Below, one piece after another: positions 17,399 through 25,363 of a stretch of 53,250 nucleotides of DNA (position 1 is its first letter; each line of letters starts with the position of its first letter). This DNA comes from Marinococcus halotolerans DSM 16375 (GTDB lineage: Bacteria; Bacillota; Bacilli; Bacillales; Marinococcaceae). The position numbers and the translations under genes are program-made. The DNA lies in contig NZ_ATVM01000019.1 of assembly GCF_000420725.1 (NCBI RefSeq), forward strand, positions 1 to 53,250, read 5' to 3'. Under the pieces are notes generated by a model. That model made no database searches, was not told the DNA's origin, and saw only the letters and a program-made list of their open reading frames with translations.

Positions 17399-17815
17399 TT
17401 AGTGCTCTGGCAGGACCGTTAATTCTTTAATATTGTGAAGTTCATCAATTATGATTAATGCACGAAACTGATGCGCAATATCTTGATTGATAACCTGCTC
17501 AGCCAATTGATCTTTAATGTAGGCAGCAATTTCTCTTAGCATGTCATGATCCCGCACTAGGGCTGTAATAGCATCGTAGTGTTCAGGGAATTCTTTTTTA
17601 ATTTCCTGATAAAGCCCCTCTTCTTCACTTTCTGCATGCTGTAATGTTCGCGACTCCCAATGCTCGAGCAGAATACAGGCCACCTGGTAGGCTTTATCAT
17701 TGTCGTTTTGTGATAAGAGGTTCTCCAGCAGTTCAGTTAATTCACTGGCTTCTGTTAAAGCTGCCTCATGAATAGAAGAATGACTTTCTACTTTTCTTAA
17801 CGCCGGTCCGGACAT
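17399..17815 (-). CDS. hemerythrin-like (HHE) domain protein, first gene of the nar operon
   Basis: A 138-residue four-helix protein with the spaced histidines and glutamates of a hemerythrin/HHE cation-binding domain: SSIHEAAL, LLEHWESRTLQHAESEEEGLY, LVRDHDMLRE and IIIDELHNIKE. Such proteins bind a di-iron site and serve in O2 or NO sensing, storage or Fe-S repair. In a nitrate-reductase operon, NO handling is the likeliest job, by inference. I use the ATG at 17813-17815, because AAGGGGGAAG lies 6 bases upstream; the longer frame from 17857 has no ribosome site. An Fnr box sits 85 bases upstream, so this is the promoter-proximal gene. Confidence 0.88.
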   Translation of the reverse strand: MSGPALRKVESHSSIHEAALTEASELTELLENLLSQNDNDKAYQVACILLEHWESRTLQHAESEEEGLYQEIKKEFPEHYDAITALVRDHDMLREIAAYIKDQLAEQVINQDIAHQFRALIIIDELHNIKELTVLPEH

Positions 17816-17899
17816 ACTTCTTCCCCCTTGTTTTCGTGTTATCCCATCATTTTTCATCTTTGAATTACTCTCACGATATACTATTTAAATGGTGTTCGC

Positions 17900-17915
17900 T
17901 GTGATAAAAATCACA
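17900..17915 (-). promoter_or_regulatory. Fnr box upstream of the hemerythrin-nar operon
   Basis: TGTGATAAAAATCACA is a perfect TGTGA-N6-TCACA palindrome. On the minus strand a TAGTAT -10-like element lies about 20 bases downstream, near 17880. This is consistent with anaerobic activation of the whole operon by the Fnr encoded at 7751. Confidence 0.85.
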
Positions 17916-18015
17916 TCTAACAGCTCCCTCGACATTCATAGAAGTACTTTTATTATTTTCTTACTAGAAGAGAAAAAAGCAAATATGATTCGACCGGGAG
18001 CAAGAAAAAACCAAA

Positions 18016-18056
18016 TAAAGAAAACGTCTGCATTCGCAGACGCTCTTTCTTTATTT
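18016..18056 (-). terminator. bidirectional terminator after the metal ATPase gene
   Basis: CGTCTGC-ATTC-GCAGACG with T-rich tails in both directions (TTTTCTTTA on the minus strand, CTCTTTCTTTATTTT on the plus strand), 57 bases beyond the ATPase stop. Confidence 0.8.
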
Positions 18057-18112
18057 TCCGCTATTCATTAACCGGAGTGTGGTCGCCGCTAAGCGTTATA
18101 TTCCCCACATGA

Positions 18113-20008
18113 TTAAGCATGAACGGGTTCCAATTCTTTTTCCTGCTGCATCTGTTTCCGGTTGAAGCCCATCAGTCTCATGGCATTCAAGATAACGATC
18201 AAGACGCTGGCTTCATGGATGAACATACCGGACGCCAGATGGACAGAGCCCATCAGTACACCGGCGAGCAGGACAGCAACAATACCGACCGCAAAGAACG
18301 TATTTTGCTTCATGTTGCGGATGGTCGCTTTGGACAATGAATACGCGTGGGAGAATTGGATCAGCTTGTCGGCCATCAGGACGACATCCGCTGTTTCCAT
18401 TGAAATATCCGTACCGCCTTCACCCATCGCAAGTCCGATATCTGCTGTGGCAATTGCCGGCGCATCGTTGACGCCGTCTCCTGCCATCGCCACCACGTGG
18501 CCTTGCTGTTTCAATTGTTTCACGAACGCCACTTTGTCTTCTGGCAACAGTTCGGCATGGAATTCATCCAGCCCTAATTTGGTCGCCACAAGTTCAGCCG
18601 TGTGCTGGTTGTCACCTGTAAGCATAATAATTTTCTTGACGCCATTTTTTCGCATTTGAGCAAGTGCAGCTGGCGCATCTTCACGGATTTGGTCGGCAAT
18701 CGAGAAGATGCCAGCCACTTCCCCGTTCACAGCTGCAAAAATCGCTGTGTTCCCGGTTTTTTCACGGCTCATCGCATAGGTTTCGGCTTCCGCCGGGATG
18801 ACAATGTTCTTCATGTCCATGAGTTTACGGTTTCCAACAGCCAAAACTCGTCCTTCTACTGTAGCCACCAACCCGTGGCCCTTAATCACGTCCACTCCTT
18901 CCGGCTCCTGGTCGAGAACCATGTTCCGGACTTTCGCTTCTTTGACAATGGTTTGGCCAAGATGGTGTTCCGACGCCGCTTCTGCCTGTGCCACCAGCCG
19001 AAGCAAGTCCTGTTCTTTGTGGGAATGAAAGACGTTAATGTCCGTCACTTCCGGTTTCCCCTTTGTTAACGTCCCGGTTTTGTCAAAGACGAGGGTATCG
19101 ACTTTCGCGAAGCGGTCCATCACATCGCCGCCTTTTACCAATACCCCGTTTTTGGCGCCATTACCGATGCCCGCTACACTGGAAACCGGAGCGCCGATGA
19201 TTAATGCCCCGGGGCAAGCGATGACGAGAAACGTAATGGCGAGATGGAGGTCTCTCGTAAGGGCGTACACTAGCACCGACAGCACGGCGACTGCGGGGGT
19301 GTAGATATTCGCAAATTTGTTCAGAAATTTTTCTGTTTTCGATTTTGATTCCTGGGCTTCTTCTACCAGTTCAATGATTTTCGCGAACGTGGTATCGTCT
19401 CCAACTTTTTCCGCTATAATTTCGACATAGCCTGTATCCATGACGGTACTGCTGAATACCTTGTCTCCCAACTTTTTGGAAGCAGGAACGGATTCGCCTG
19501 TGATGGCCGCTTCGTTCAAGGAAGCTTGGCCGGTGATGATCTCGCCGTCCACCGGCACTCTCCCACCGGTTCGGATGATGACACGGTCCCCTTCGAGCAC
19601 TTCTTCCACCGGCACGGTCACGCTGTCGCCATCACGGATAATGGTGGCTTCCTGTGGCGCCATGTCCACTAAGCTTTTTAAAGAAGATCGTGTTTTTTCC
19701 AAGGAGCGGGCTTCCAGATAATCCCCGAACAGGAACAGGAAGGTGACGACCGCTGATTCCACATATTCTCCGATATAAAGCGCGCCGATCACTGCGATCG
19801 TCACCAGCATCTCGATACTGAACGCTCTCATTAATAACGCTTGAACCGCTTTGATCGCAATTGGAATTCCGGCAATGACCGTTGCGGCGATTAATGTGAG
19901 CTGCCGCAGCTCGTAATAGCCCGTAAAGTTCAAGACCAAGGCCAGGATCAGTAAGAAACCGGCGAAAAAGGTGATGATTTTTTTGTGCGTATGAATGAAC
20001 CCCATCAT
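18113..20008 (-). CDS. P1B-type heavy-metal-translocating ATPase with CPG motif
   Basis: A 631-residue metal-pumping ATPase. The actuator motif TGES is at about 170, the phosphorylated Asp309 is in DKTGTLTKG, TGDNQHTA and GDGVNDAPAIA form the P domain, and the C-terminal helix IHEASVLIVILNAMRL resembles zinc/cadmium exporters. Two features are odd. The membrane metal motif is C265-P-G, where known subgroups have CPC, CPH, SPC or TPC. The usual SEHP of the nucleotide domain reads SEHH. There is no N-terminal metal-binding domain; a separate HMA protein is encoded divergently at 20262. The start is the second ATG region near 20008, with an AAAGAGGAG-type ribosome site. The substrate cannot be named: Zn, Cd, Co or Fe are all possible. 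Intergenic TTGA-N6-TCAA sites suggest control by a Crp/Fnr regulator. Confidence 0.88.
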   Translation of the reverse strand: MMGFIHTHKKIITFFAGFLLILALVLNFTGYYELRQLTLIAATVIAGIPIAIKAVQALLMRAFSIEMLVTIAVIGALYIGEYVESAVVTFLFLFGDYLEARSLEKTRSSLKSLVDMAPQEATIIRDGDSVTVPVEEVLEGDRVIIRTGGRVPVDGEIITGQASLNEAAITGESVPASKKLGDKVFSSTVMDTGYVEIIAEKVGDDTTFAKIIELVEEAQESKSKTEKFLNKFANIYTPAVAVLSVLVYALTRDLHLAITFLVIACPGALIIGAPVSSVAGIGNGAKNGVLVKGGDVMDRFAKVDTLVFDKTGTLTKGKPEVTDINVFHSHKEQDLLRLVAQAEAASEHHLGQTIVKEAKVRNMVLDQEPEGVDVIKGHGLVATVEGRVLAVGNRKLMDMKNIVIPAEAETYAMSREKTGNTAIFAAVNGEVAGIFSIADQIREDAPAALAQMRKNGVKKIIMLTGDNQHTAELVATKLGLDEFHAELLPEDKVAFVKQLKQQGHVVAMAGDGVNDAPAIATADIGLAMGEGGTDISMETADVVLMADKLIQFSHAYSLSKATIRNMKQNTFFAVGIVAVLLAGVLMGSVHLASGMFIHEASVLIVILNAMRLMGFNRKQMQQEKELEPVHA

Positions 20009-20083
20009 TTTTGTTCAACTCCTCTTTCTTTCAACTGTTATTTTCTCTACACCCTTATCTTAAGTGGTTTCAAAACAGAATAC

Positions 20084-20099
20084 CTTGACCTTCATCAAG
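20084..20099. promoter_or_regulatory. TTGA-N6-TCAA palindrome, ATPase-proximal copy
   Basis: CTTGACCTTCATCAAG is an inverted repeat (CTTGA-N6-TCAAG) that fits the FNR/FLP pattern TTGAT-N4-ATCAA with one mismatch. It lies 76 bases upstream of the ATPase start. A second copy of the same architecture is near the divergent HMA gene. Confidence 0.6.
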
Positions 20100-20188
20100 A
20101 GTCGATGTTTTTAACAATCTCTCTTTCTAATCGTTTTCTTACTTCCGTTTTTATAACTATTGAGAGCCAGGCGCATTTCTTTCAAAAG

Positions 20189-20204
20189 CTTGATAGCCGT
20201 CAAG
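20189..20204. promoter_or_regulatory. TTGA-N6-TCAA palindrome, HMA-gene-proximal copy
   Basis: CTTGATAGCCGTCAAG has the same 5-6-5 inverted-repeat form as the site at 20084. It lies 58 bases upstream of the HMA start and overlaps a possible -35 (TTGATA). A MerR-type operator is an alternative reading. Confidence 0.6.
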
Positions 20205-20261
20205 GAACCACATGGATAAGCGTCTTATACTTAAGGTAGAAAAAATAAAGGAGAGATTGAA

Positions 20262-20471
20262 ATGACTACAGTAAAATTCCAATTAGAACCGCTTACTTGT
20301 CCTTCCTGCATCAAAAAAATCGAAGGAAAAGTCGGGAAAATGGACGGGGTGGCGGAAGTGAACGTGCTGTTCAACTCCAGTAAAGTGAAAGTTGTCTACG
20401 ATGAAGACAAAGTGGCCCCGGAAGAATTGAAAACAGTTATTGAGAAATTAGGCTATCCGGTAGTCGCTTAA
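20262..20471 (+). CDS. stand-alone heavy-metal-associated (HMA) domain protein
   Basis: A 69-residue ferredoxin-fold HMA protein with its metal motif at C13-P-S-C16 (LTCPSCIKKIE) instead of the copper-chaperone MxCxxC form. The rest (GVAEVNVLFNSSKVKVVYD and EKLGYPVVA) follows the fold from end to end. AAAGGAGAG lies 8 bases before the ATG. It is transcribed away from the metal ATPase, which lacks its own HMA domain, so this is probably the detached metal-donor or sensor domain of that pump. A terminator follows. CopZ is a less good name because the motif and neighbour are not copper-type. Confidence 0.88.
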   Translation: MTTVKFQLEPLTCPSCIKKIEGKVGKMDGVAEVNVLFNSSKVKVVYDEDKVAPEELKTVIEKLGYPVVA

Positions 20472-20513
20472 CAACAAATGCGGAAGGTAGTTCAAATCCA
20501 TGGCTGAAAGAAG

Positions 20514-20550
20514 AAACACGAGCTTCCTTTGCAAAGGAAGTTCGTGTTTT
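20514..20550 (+). terminator. terminator of the HMA gene
   Basis: AAACACGAGCTTCCTTT-GC-AAAGGAAGTTCGTGTTTT: a long, nearly perfect stem ending in TTTT. Confidence 0.9.
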
Positions 20551-20803
20551 CCGCGTTTGAGGGGAGCACTTTAGGTGTTAACCTAATTTTCAGGAATAAT
20601 TTTAATGCAAGAGAAAAGGTAACATAACGGCCCTTATCGGAAGTTAATAAGCACTATACGCAAGTACAATATTTTTTTCTGAGTGGCGGTAGATAGAGAT
20701 TACAGCTTTCAAAATCCAATATTTTGTAAGATCTGACTCCAATGTGTAGTATAAAAATAGTGATTTCTCACTAATACATGCATTAAAGGAGAGGCGATTT
20801 GAA
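20551..20803. other. leader of the oxidoreductase gene
   Basis: No gene is evident. A short motif CGGCCCTTATCGGAAGTTAA at about 20628-20647 recurs in diverged form near 23042. The oxidoreductase promoter is probably in the AT-rich stretch before 20790. Confidence 0.35.
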
Positions 20804-21838
20804 ATGAAGTCGGAAACAATGAAAACCTTTGGATTTTATAAGCTGGGCGCTAAAGAAGGAGCACCTAACTTTGAACAAGTAGAGCAGGAAAAGCCGACAC
20901 CAGCAGGACACGATCTACTTATAGAAGTAAAAGCGATATCCGGTAATCCGACTGATATTCGGACACGTGACGGAAAACAGGAGGATGATGATTCGTTTAC
21001 AGTGGTTGGCCGTGATGTTGCAGGAGTTGTTGTCGCGACTGGCGAAGACAGTTCGCTATTTAAAGAAGGGGACGAGGTATTTTATGCCGGGGCAACCGAT
21101 CGCCCGGGCGGCCAAAGCGAATTTCATCTGGTGGATGAGCGACTCGTGGGAAGAAAGCCAAAAAATCTTGATTTCCCTCAGGCTGCTGCCCTGCCTCTTA
21201 CCAGCATTACTGCGTATGAAGCATTTTTTGACCGTCTGGATATTTCAAAAGACGCTGCAGAAAATGCCGGGAAAAGCATTCTCATTATCGGAGCCGCAGG
21301 CGGGGTAGGCTCTATTGCTGTACAAATTGCCAAACTGGCCGGACTAACAGTCATTGGCACTGCCTCCCGTTCTGAAACTGTAGAGTGGGTTAAAGACCAT
21401 GGTGCAGATCAAACCATCAATCATCACGAGCCGTTTGGCCCCCAACTGGAGAATCTTGGCCTGAATGGTGTTGAATACATCTTCTGTTTAAATAATGTCG
21501 ATGATCATATGGCAGAAATGGCAAACGTTATTTTGCCGCAGGGAAAAATTTGTTCTATTCTGCCGACTGAAAAACCGTTGGACATGGCGCTGTTCAGCAA
21601 AAGTGTCACTTTCGTTTTTGAATTGATGTTCACCCGCTCTCTTTTCCAGACGGCGGATATGGTGCAGCAGCATAGTCTGTTGAACGAGCTGGCCGATTGG
21701 GTGGAGGCTGGGAAAATCCACTCCACAGTAACGAAAACCCTTCACCCTATTTCAGTGGAAACGTTGAAAGAAGCTTACAATCAGATTCAAAAGGGAAGTA
21801 CAATTGGCAAAGTAGTTCTGGAAGGTCCTTTCAAATAA
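20804..21838 (+). CDS. MDR-superfamily NAD(P)-dependent oxidoreductase (quinone-oxidoreductase-like)
   Basis: A 344-residue medium-chain dehydrogenase/reductase. The GroES-like N-terminal half (about 10-140) includes NPTDIRTRDG and VGRDVAGVV. The Rossmann half contains IIGAAGGVGSIAVQIAK and a C-terminal KGSTIGKVVLEG. No structural-zinc cysteine quartet is seen, so it belongs with the zinc-independent quinone-oxidoreductase or zinc-type ADH-like group. The substrate is unknown; quinones or reactive aldehydes are usual for the family. The ATG at 20804 has GGAGAGG 10 bases upstream. It is a single-gene transcription unit with its own terminator. Confidence 0.88.
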   Translation: MKSETMKTFGFYKLGAKEGAPNFEQVEQEKPTPAGHDLLIEVKAISGNPTDIRTRDGKQEDDDSFTVVGRDVAGVVVATGEDSSLFKEGDEVFYAGATDRPGGQSEFHLVDERLVGRKPKNLDFPQAAALPLTSITAYEAFFDRLDISKDAAENAGKSILIIGAAGGVGSIAVQIAKLAGLTVIGTASRSETVEWVKDHGADQTINHHEPFGPQLENLGLNGVEYIFCLNNVDDHMAEMANVILPQGKICSILPTEKPLDMALFSKSVTFVFELMFTRSLFQTADMVQQHSLLNELADWVEAGKIHSTVTKTLHPISVETLKEAYNQIQKGSTIGKVVLEGPFK

Positions 21839-21848
21839 AAGTAAATGC

Positions 21849-21886
21849 AGCACCGTTCCCTTTTCTTAAGGAGAACGGTGCTTTTA
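21849..21886 (+). terminator. terminator of the oxidoreductase gene
   Basis: GCACCGTTC(CC) pairs with (GA)GAACGGTGC, followed by TTTTAATATTTTT. Confidence 0.85.
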
Positions 21887-22427
21887 ATATTTTTAGCGTA
21901 TGGTAATGTACATTGCACCCAGACATAAAATCTTTATTAAAGGATCTATCCACTACCGGATGGCAGCTCTTTCAAGAGCCAGCAGGAAAAACAAGTTGAT
22001 TCTCTTTTTTTACACAATAATTAATTTTTTCAAAAGAATATTTACCTTGGATGATTTGAATACTATCCCCTTGGGGGGGGGAGGATGGTTTTATAAGGTG
22101 GGCACTTGAAAATATCCATCGCAGTTAATGGAAGGAGATGAAATCTAAAAAAACCAGCCGATTGGCTGGCCATTCGAATATAGATCGAACGTTAAAGGGG
22201 AGTGCTTTGGAAGAATGTGACTCTTAAGTCAATGTATCATCTGTAGCCGAACGTGAATATATGAAGAACCCCGTCTTCACAAATACTTTACACGAGTGGA
22301 TTGCGAGATTTTCATTAGATATTCTTTATTAATCCTTCAAAGCTGACAATAATACTTTCCAGGTGACCCCCGTTTCGTGTTCAGCACAAAATTTCCTTCC
22401 AAGCGGTATCTTATCAAAACCTGGGTT
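21887..22427. other. 541-base stretch without a supported gene
   Basis: Short frames here lack properly spaced ribosome sites. Notable items are a run of nine G at 22073-22081 and a hairpin CCAGCCGATTGGCTGG near 22156. A GGAAGGAG directly abutting an ATG at about 22138 opens a 29-codon frame, but the spacing is wrong for translation. Confidence 0.4.
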
Positions 22428-22721
22428 CTATAAGTTCGTTTCTTTCTTAGCCTGGGCTAACCATACGCGATTTTCAGCATATCTGACCATTTCTTGGACC
22501 ACAGGGACCGATAATCCTTGGGCACCGCTGACCTCAAACATGGCTTGACGTTGCGAATGCTCCCTTCGAGGGTATTCCTGGCTGCTCCACGCCTCTCGCC
22601 ACGCTTGCCATACCTGATATTCCAACGTATGCAACTGGTGCTGAGCCTGCCAAAGTTCCTCTTCAATATAAGGCAAACGCCCAGCCACCGTTGTTATACA
22701 TATAATCTCCCAATCTAACAT
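22428..22721 (-). CDS. hypothetical protein, Trp-rich helical (97 aa)
   Basis: A 97-residue protein starting MLDWEIICITTVAGRLPYIE. It is predicted mostly helical and unusually rich in Trp, Gln and Glu (LWQAQHQLHTLEYQVWQAWREAW). It has no transmembrane segment and no motif I recognise. The ATG has AGAAAGGAGGG 8 bases upstream, a strong site, so I regard it as real. It stands alone between two long gene-free stretches. Confidence 0.6.
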   Translation of the reverse strand: MLDWEIICITTVAGRLPYIEEELWQAQHQLHTLEYQVWQAWREAWSSQEYPRREHSQRQAMFEVSGAQGLSVPVVQEMVRYAENRVWLAQAKKETNL

Positions 22722-23246
22722 TGTATTCCCTCCTTTCTAAAGAAAATGATCCGTTCGCTTTTTCCTGCAATGAACTGACAAAGGGTTAAAAAGAATCATG
22801 TTGGTTTTCGACACTAATTTCGTATGAAATCATAACATAGCCCCCTGCCATGTTTACAAATGTTAGAACTTTTATTTCTAAAGCATATCGTACAGTTCTT
22901 CATTATCAGTCGTATCTATATTTATTTTTTTTATATGATTGCATATCATTAGAAAGACTGGTGGGCTTCTTTCGCTGATGGGCCATACCGAATTCATTGT
23001 AGATAGAAAAAGAAGAATTAATTTGAAATTTCTTTACATCACGGCCCTTCTCAGAAGTGAAGCGCATAGGTCAGCACGAAAATTACAATTTTGAAGAAAT
23101 AAATAGAGAAGCCATTCTTTATAAAGATTGACTTCTCTCCAATAAAATAAATACGTATTGGCTGTTTGTAACCGACAAATTTAACGGCACTACTGTTTTA
23201 ATCAGCCGTACTTGTGAAAACGCTGCGCTTCAAACTCAAAGATCTG
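22722..23246. other. 525-base stretch without a supported gene
   Basis: AT-rich, with no reading frame that has a ribosome site. A hairpin GAGAAG...CTTCTC (about 23108-23137) could end transcripts entering from either side. CGGCCCTTCTCAGAAGTGAA at about 23042-23061 resembles the motif at 20628. Confidence 0.4.
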
Positions 23247-24404
23247 CTACTGGTAGTTGACCACGGCTGGAGCAGGGTCCAGCTGGATGACTTCTTCGGG
23301 GCTCATGACCGGCTCATCTTTATCATAAAATACTTTAAATCCACCGTATTGCACAGGTTCATTTCGCACCAGGTCTCTGTATTTGGCCATTTTCACAGCA
23401 GAGCCTCCCCACCCGTCGAAGTTTAAAGCTACTTCCACGTGATCAGTTGGCTGAATGGCTTCCTTATTCGTCAGCGCTGCATCGGTGAACTGGTGAACGA
23501 GCACCATTTTGTCCGGAAGATTGTTCTCTTCCACCATCTCCGTAAGATAGTCCACGGCTTTTTGAACCTCCGCTCCGTTGACCTGTCCAAGCTCGACCCC
23601 CGGCGTTTCTCCTTCCCCCACTTGGAATTCCGTGTCGATGGCCAGTTGAACATAAGGAAGCTTCAGCCATTTCTCCAGGGATTTCACCTGGTTTAACACC
23701 GAATCCTTGCCCAACTGGACATCTAGCATCAATAAAGCGTCATTTTCTTTGGCAAGCTTGGCATACTTGTCTATCTGCTCCGGTGAGGTCATGCGAACGT
23801 AGTTTCCGTCCGAGCCGGGATCTCGCTGAGCAGCGGTGGCTATGAGTTCAATAGTTGGAACAGCTGGATGAGATGGATCAGCGTTGGAATAGGCCTGGGC
23901 CTGTTCCTTTAATTTTTCCATTAAAGCGTCAGGCTCCATTTCCCCGAGGATCCCCATATTGGTGGAATTGGGATGCCCGTAATACGTAACCAGCCGATGC
24001 TCCTTCAACGGCCCATCCGTTTGATCCTCCGCACCTTTAATTTGTGTTTCCCCAAACGGAACCATCCTTGTACTTTCTCCTGTTCCTGCTTCAGATTCAG
24101 GCATCGATTCCAATTCTTCCTGCTCCAGTTGATCCTTTAACGGGATACTGTCACTCTCTGGTTCTAAGGGCTTATATACCTGCTCAGGCTTTGTTTCTTC
24201 TGCTTTATCCTCTGGTTCATCAGCTTCTGTCTCCTCTGTTCCATCACTCTCTTCATTGGCAGAGGAACGAGATGCCTCATCCGTAGAGGATGAATGCGAG
24301 ATCATCTCCGGCTCCCGCTGTATAAAAATGAGCGCCGATACCACAAGTATTACCGTCAGCCCGATCAGTAGAAGCTCTTTTCCTAACAGCAGTTTTCGTT
24401 TCAT
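23247..24404 (-). CDS. membrane-anchored extracytoplasmic protein, probable TIM-barrel (glycosidase-like) domain
   Basis: A 385-residue protein with an N-terminal signal anchor (about 10-28), then a long acidic low-complexity linker (about 35-130, rich in Glu, Ser, Asp and Thr), then a folded C-terminal domain (about 135-385). That domain reads VTYYGHPNSTNMG, IELIATAAQRD, LLMLDVQLG, YVQLAIDTEF, KMVLVHQF and VEVALNFDGWGG. Alternating strands and helices with DVQLG, IDTEF and NFDGWGG at strand ends suggest a beta/alpha barrel, as in glycoside-hydrolase-like surface proteins. The acidic linker is typical of halophile surface proteins. The ATG has AAGGATGA upstream. Catalytic activity is not established. 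Confidence 0.6.
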   Translation of the reverse strand: MKRKLLLGKELLLIGLTVILVVSALIFIQREPEMISHSSSTDEASRSSANEESDGTEETEADEPEDKAEETKPEQVYKPLEPESDSIPLKDQLEQEELESMPESEAGTGESTRMVPFGETQIKGAEDQTDGPLKEHRLVTYYGHPNSTNMGILGEMEPDALMEKLKEQAQAYSNADPSHPAVPTIELIATAAQRDPGSDGNYVRMTSPEQIDKYAKLAKENDALLMLDVQLGKDSVLNQVKSLEKWLKLPYVQLAIDTEFQVGEGETPGVELGQVNGAEVQKAVDYLTEMVEENNLPDKMVLVHQFTDAALTNKEAIQPTDHVEVALNFDGWGGSAVKMAKYRDLVRNEPVQYGGFKVFYDKDEPVMSPEEVIQLDPAPAVVNYQ

Positions 24405-24609
24405 ATGTATTCATCCTTCTTCCAGTTATCTATTGTAACTTATTGTAAGCATTTCATGATTATCGTACTACTTCAACCTTTGATTTACAATTACTAGAAA
24501 AAGAATTTCTTTCTTAAATTACAACTTGGCCCGTAGAAAAAATTTACATCACATCACTGCATTATATTTTCTGCCCCACAAAGCTGGCACACCAATAACA
24601 GAAGAAGTG

Positions 24610-24912
24610 TTATTGGTGTTTTTCGTTCTCAGAATCGTTCTGACCCATATGCTGGTAGGCCCGAAGCAGCTCCTGTTTTGTCGTTCCGGCAGCTTCTGCT
24701 AGCCTGAACGCCTTCTTCATCTGTTCTTTTTGTTCTTCACGAGACTGTTCCGGGTCCATCACGTGACGGAGAATCGAGTCGGTCCAGGCATCCCGCGTGG
24801 GGCGTTTTTCCCTTTGATATTTCCATAGTAAAACCACCGCCCCAAGCACCGTGAGGGCGCTAAGCTTCCCTAAACGACGACACCGATAGCTGTCTGCATA
24901 CGTTTTGTGCAT
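24610..24912 (-). CDS. hypothetical single-pass membrane protein (100 aa)
   Basis: A 100-residue protein with a short basic N-terminus, one transmembrane helix (about 16-31, LSALTVLGAVVLLWKY) and a charged helical cytoplasmic tail ending QNDSENEKHQ. I do not recognise the family. The ATG is preceded by GGGAATG-type sequence, a modest ribosome site. It is divergent from cstR, and a palindrome in the shared upstream region (24968-24983) might control it. A hairpin at 24588-24624 overlaps its stop codon. Confidence 0.55.
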   Translation of the reverse strand: MHKTYADSYRCRRLGKLSALTVLGAVVLLWKYQREKRPTRDAWTDSILRHVMDPEQSREEQKEQMKKAFRLAEAAGTTKQELLRAYQHMGQNDSENEKHQ

Positions 24913-24967
24913 CTACTCATTCCCTTCTATTGGTGAATCAACGAATATTGTGATTACATTTTATCAT

Positions 24968-24983
24968 ACGGGTGCCCGTATTC
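24968..24983. promoter_or_regulatory. palindrome ATACGGGTGCCCGTAT between the 100-aa gene and cstR
   Basis: A 7-bp-arm inverted repeat (ATACGGG-TG-CCCGTAT) located 55 bases upstream of the 24912 start and 106 bases upstream of cstR. Its G-run/C-run form resembles CsoR/CstR-type operators, in the opposite polarity to those at 25049 and 25368. Confidence 0.45.
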
Positions 24984-25014
24984 AGGGAGCTGAATTTTTT
25001 TTAAAAAATTAGTT

Positions 25015-25064
25015 GACACCCCCGGGAGTTTGTTTTAAAGTGTTCATATACCCTGTAGGGTAAT
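25015..25064 (+). promoter_or_regulatory. cstR promoter region with CstR-type operator
   Basis: A TTGACA -35 hexamer is at 25015-25020. TACCCTGTAGGGTA (25049-25062) is an inverted repeat of the form bound by CstR/CsoR repressors, just upstream of the ribosome site. The exact -10 is not clear. This suggests autoregulation. Confidence 0.65.
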
Positions 25065-25089
25065 ATTTTTACGAAGGAAGGAACGCCTG

Positions 25090-25350
25090 ATGGAATACAC
25101 GGATCAAATGAAGCACCGGGTCAAACGTGTGGAAGGTCAAATACGTGGTATTCTCCGTATGATGGACGAGGAGCAGGACTGTAAGGAGCTGGTCTCCCAA
25201 ATGAACGCTGCCCGTACAGCCTTAGACCGCGCCGTGGGCCTGGTTGTCGGCTCCAATCTCGAACAATGCGTTCGGGAACAGACGGAAAACGGGAAAAATG
25301 ACGAAAAGGTTATTCAGGAAGCCGTTAACCTTCTCGTGAAAAGCCGCTAA
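25090..25350 (+). CDS. cstR: CstR, persulfide-sensing CsoR-family repressor
   Basis: An 86-residue all-helical repressor of the CsoR/RcnR family. Cys31 (EQDCKEL) and Cys60 (NLEQCVRE) match the C31/C60 pair of staphylococcal CstR, which forms di- and trisulfide bridges on exposure to persulfides. The His that copper-sensing CsoR uses between them is replaced (GSNLEQC), so a sulfur sensor is favoured over a copper sensor. The ATG has AAGGAAGGA upstream. It is followed by sulfur-transfer genes and flanked by two TACCC/GGGTA-type operators, as expected for a repressor of its own operon. Confidence 0.92.
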   Translation: MEYTDQMKHRVKRVEGQIRGILRMMDEEQDCKELVSQMNAARTALDRAVGLVVGSNLEQCVREQTENGKNDEKVIQEAVNLLVKSR

Positions 25351-25363
25351 TATTTTTACCCTC

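Noticed and set aside
17889-18071. 60-codon plus-strand frame downstream of the Fnr box
   Set aside because: It runs through the terminator hairpin at 18016-18056, has no ribosome site, and its start overlaps the operator region.
20262-20471. CopZ copper chaperone
   Set aside because: The metal motif is CPSC without the preceding Met-x, and the partner ATPase is not of the copper type, so a neutral HMA-domain name is used.
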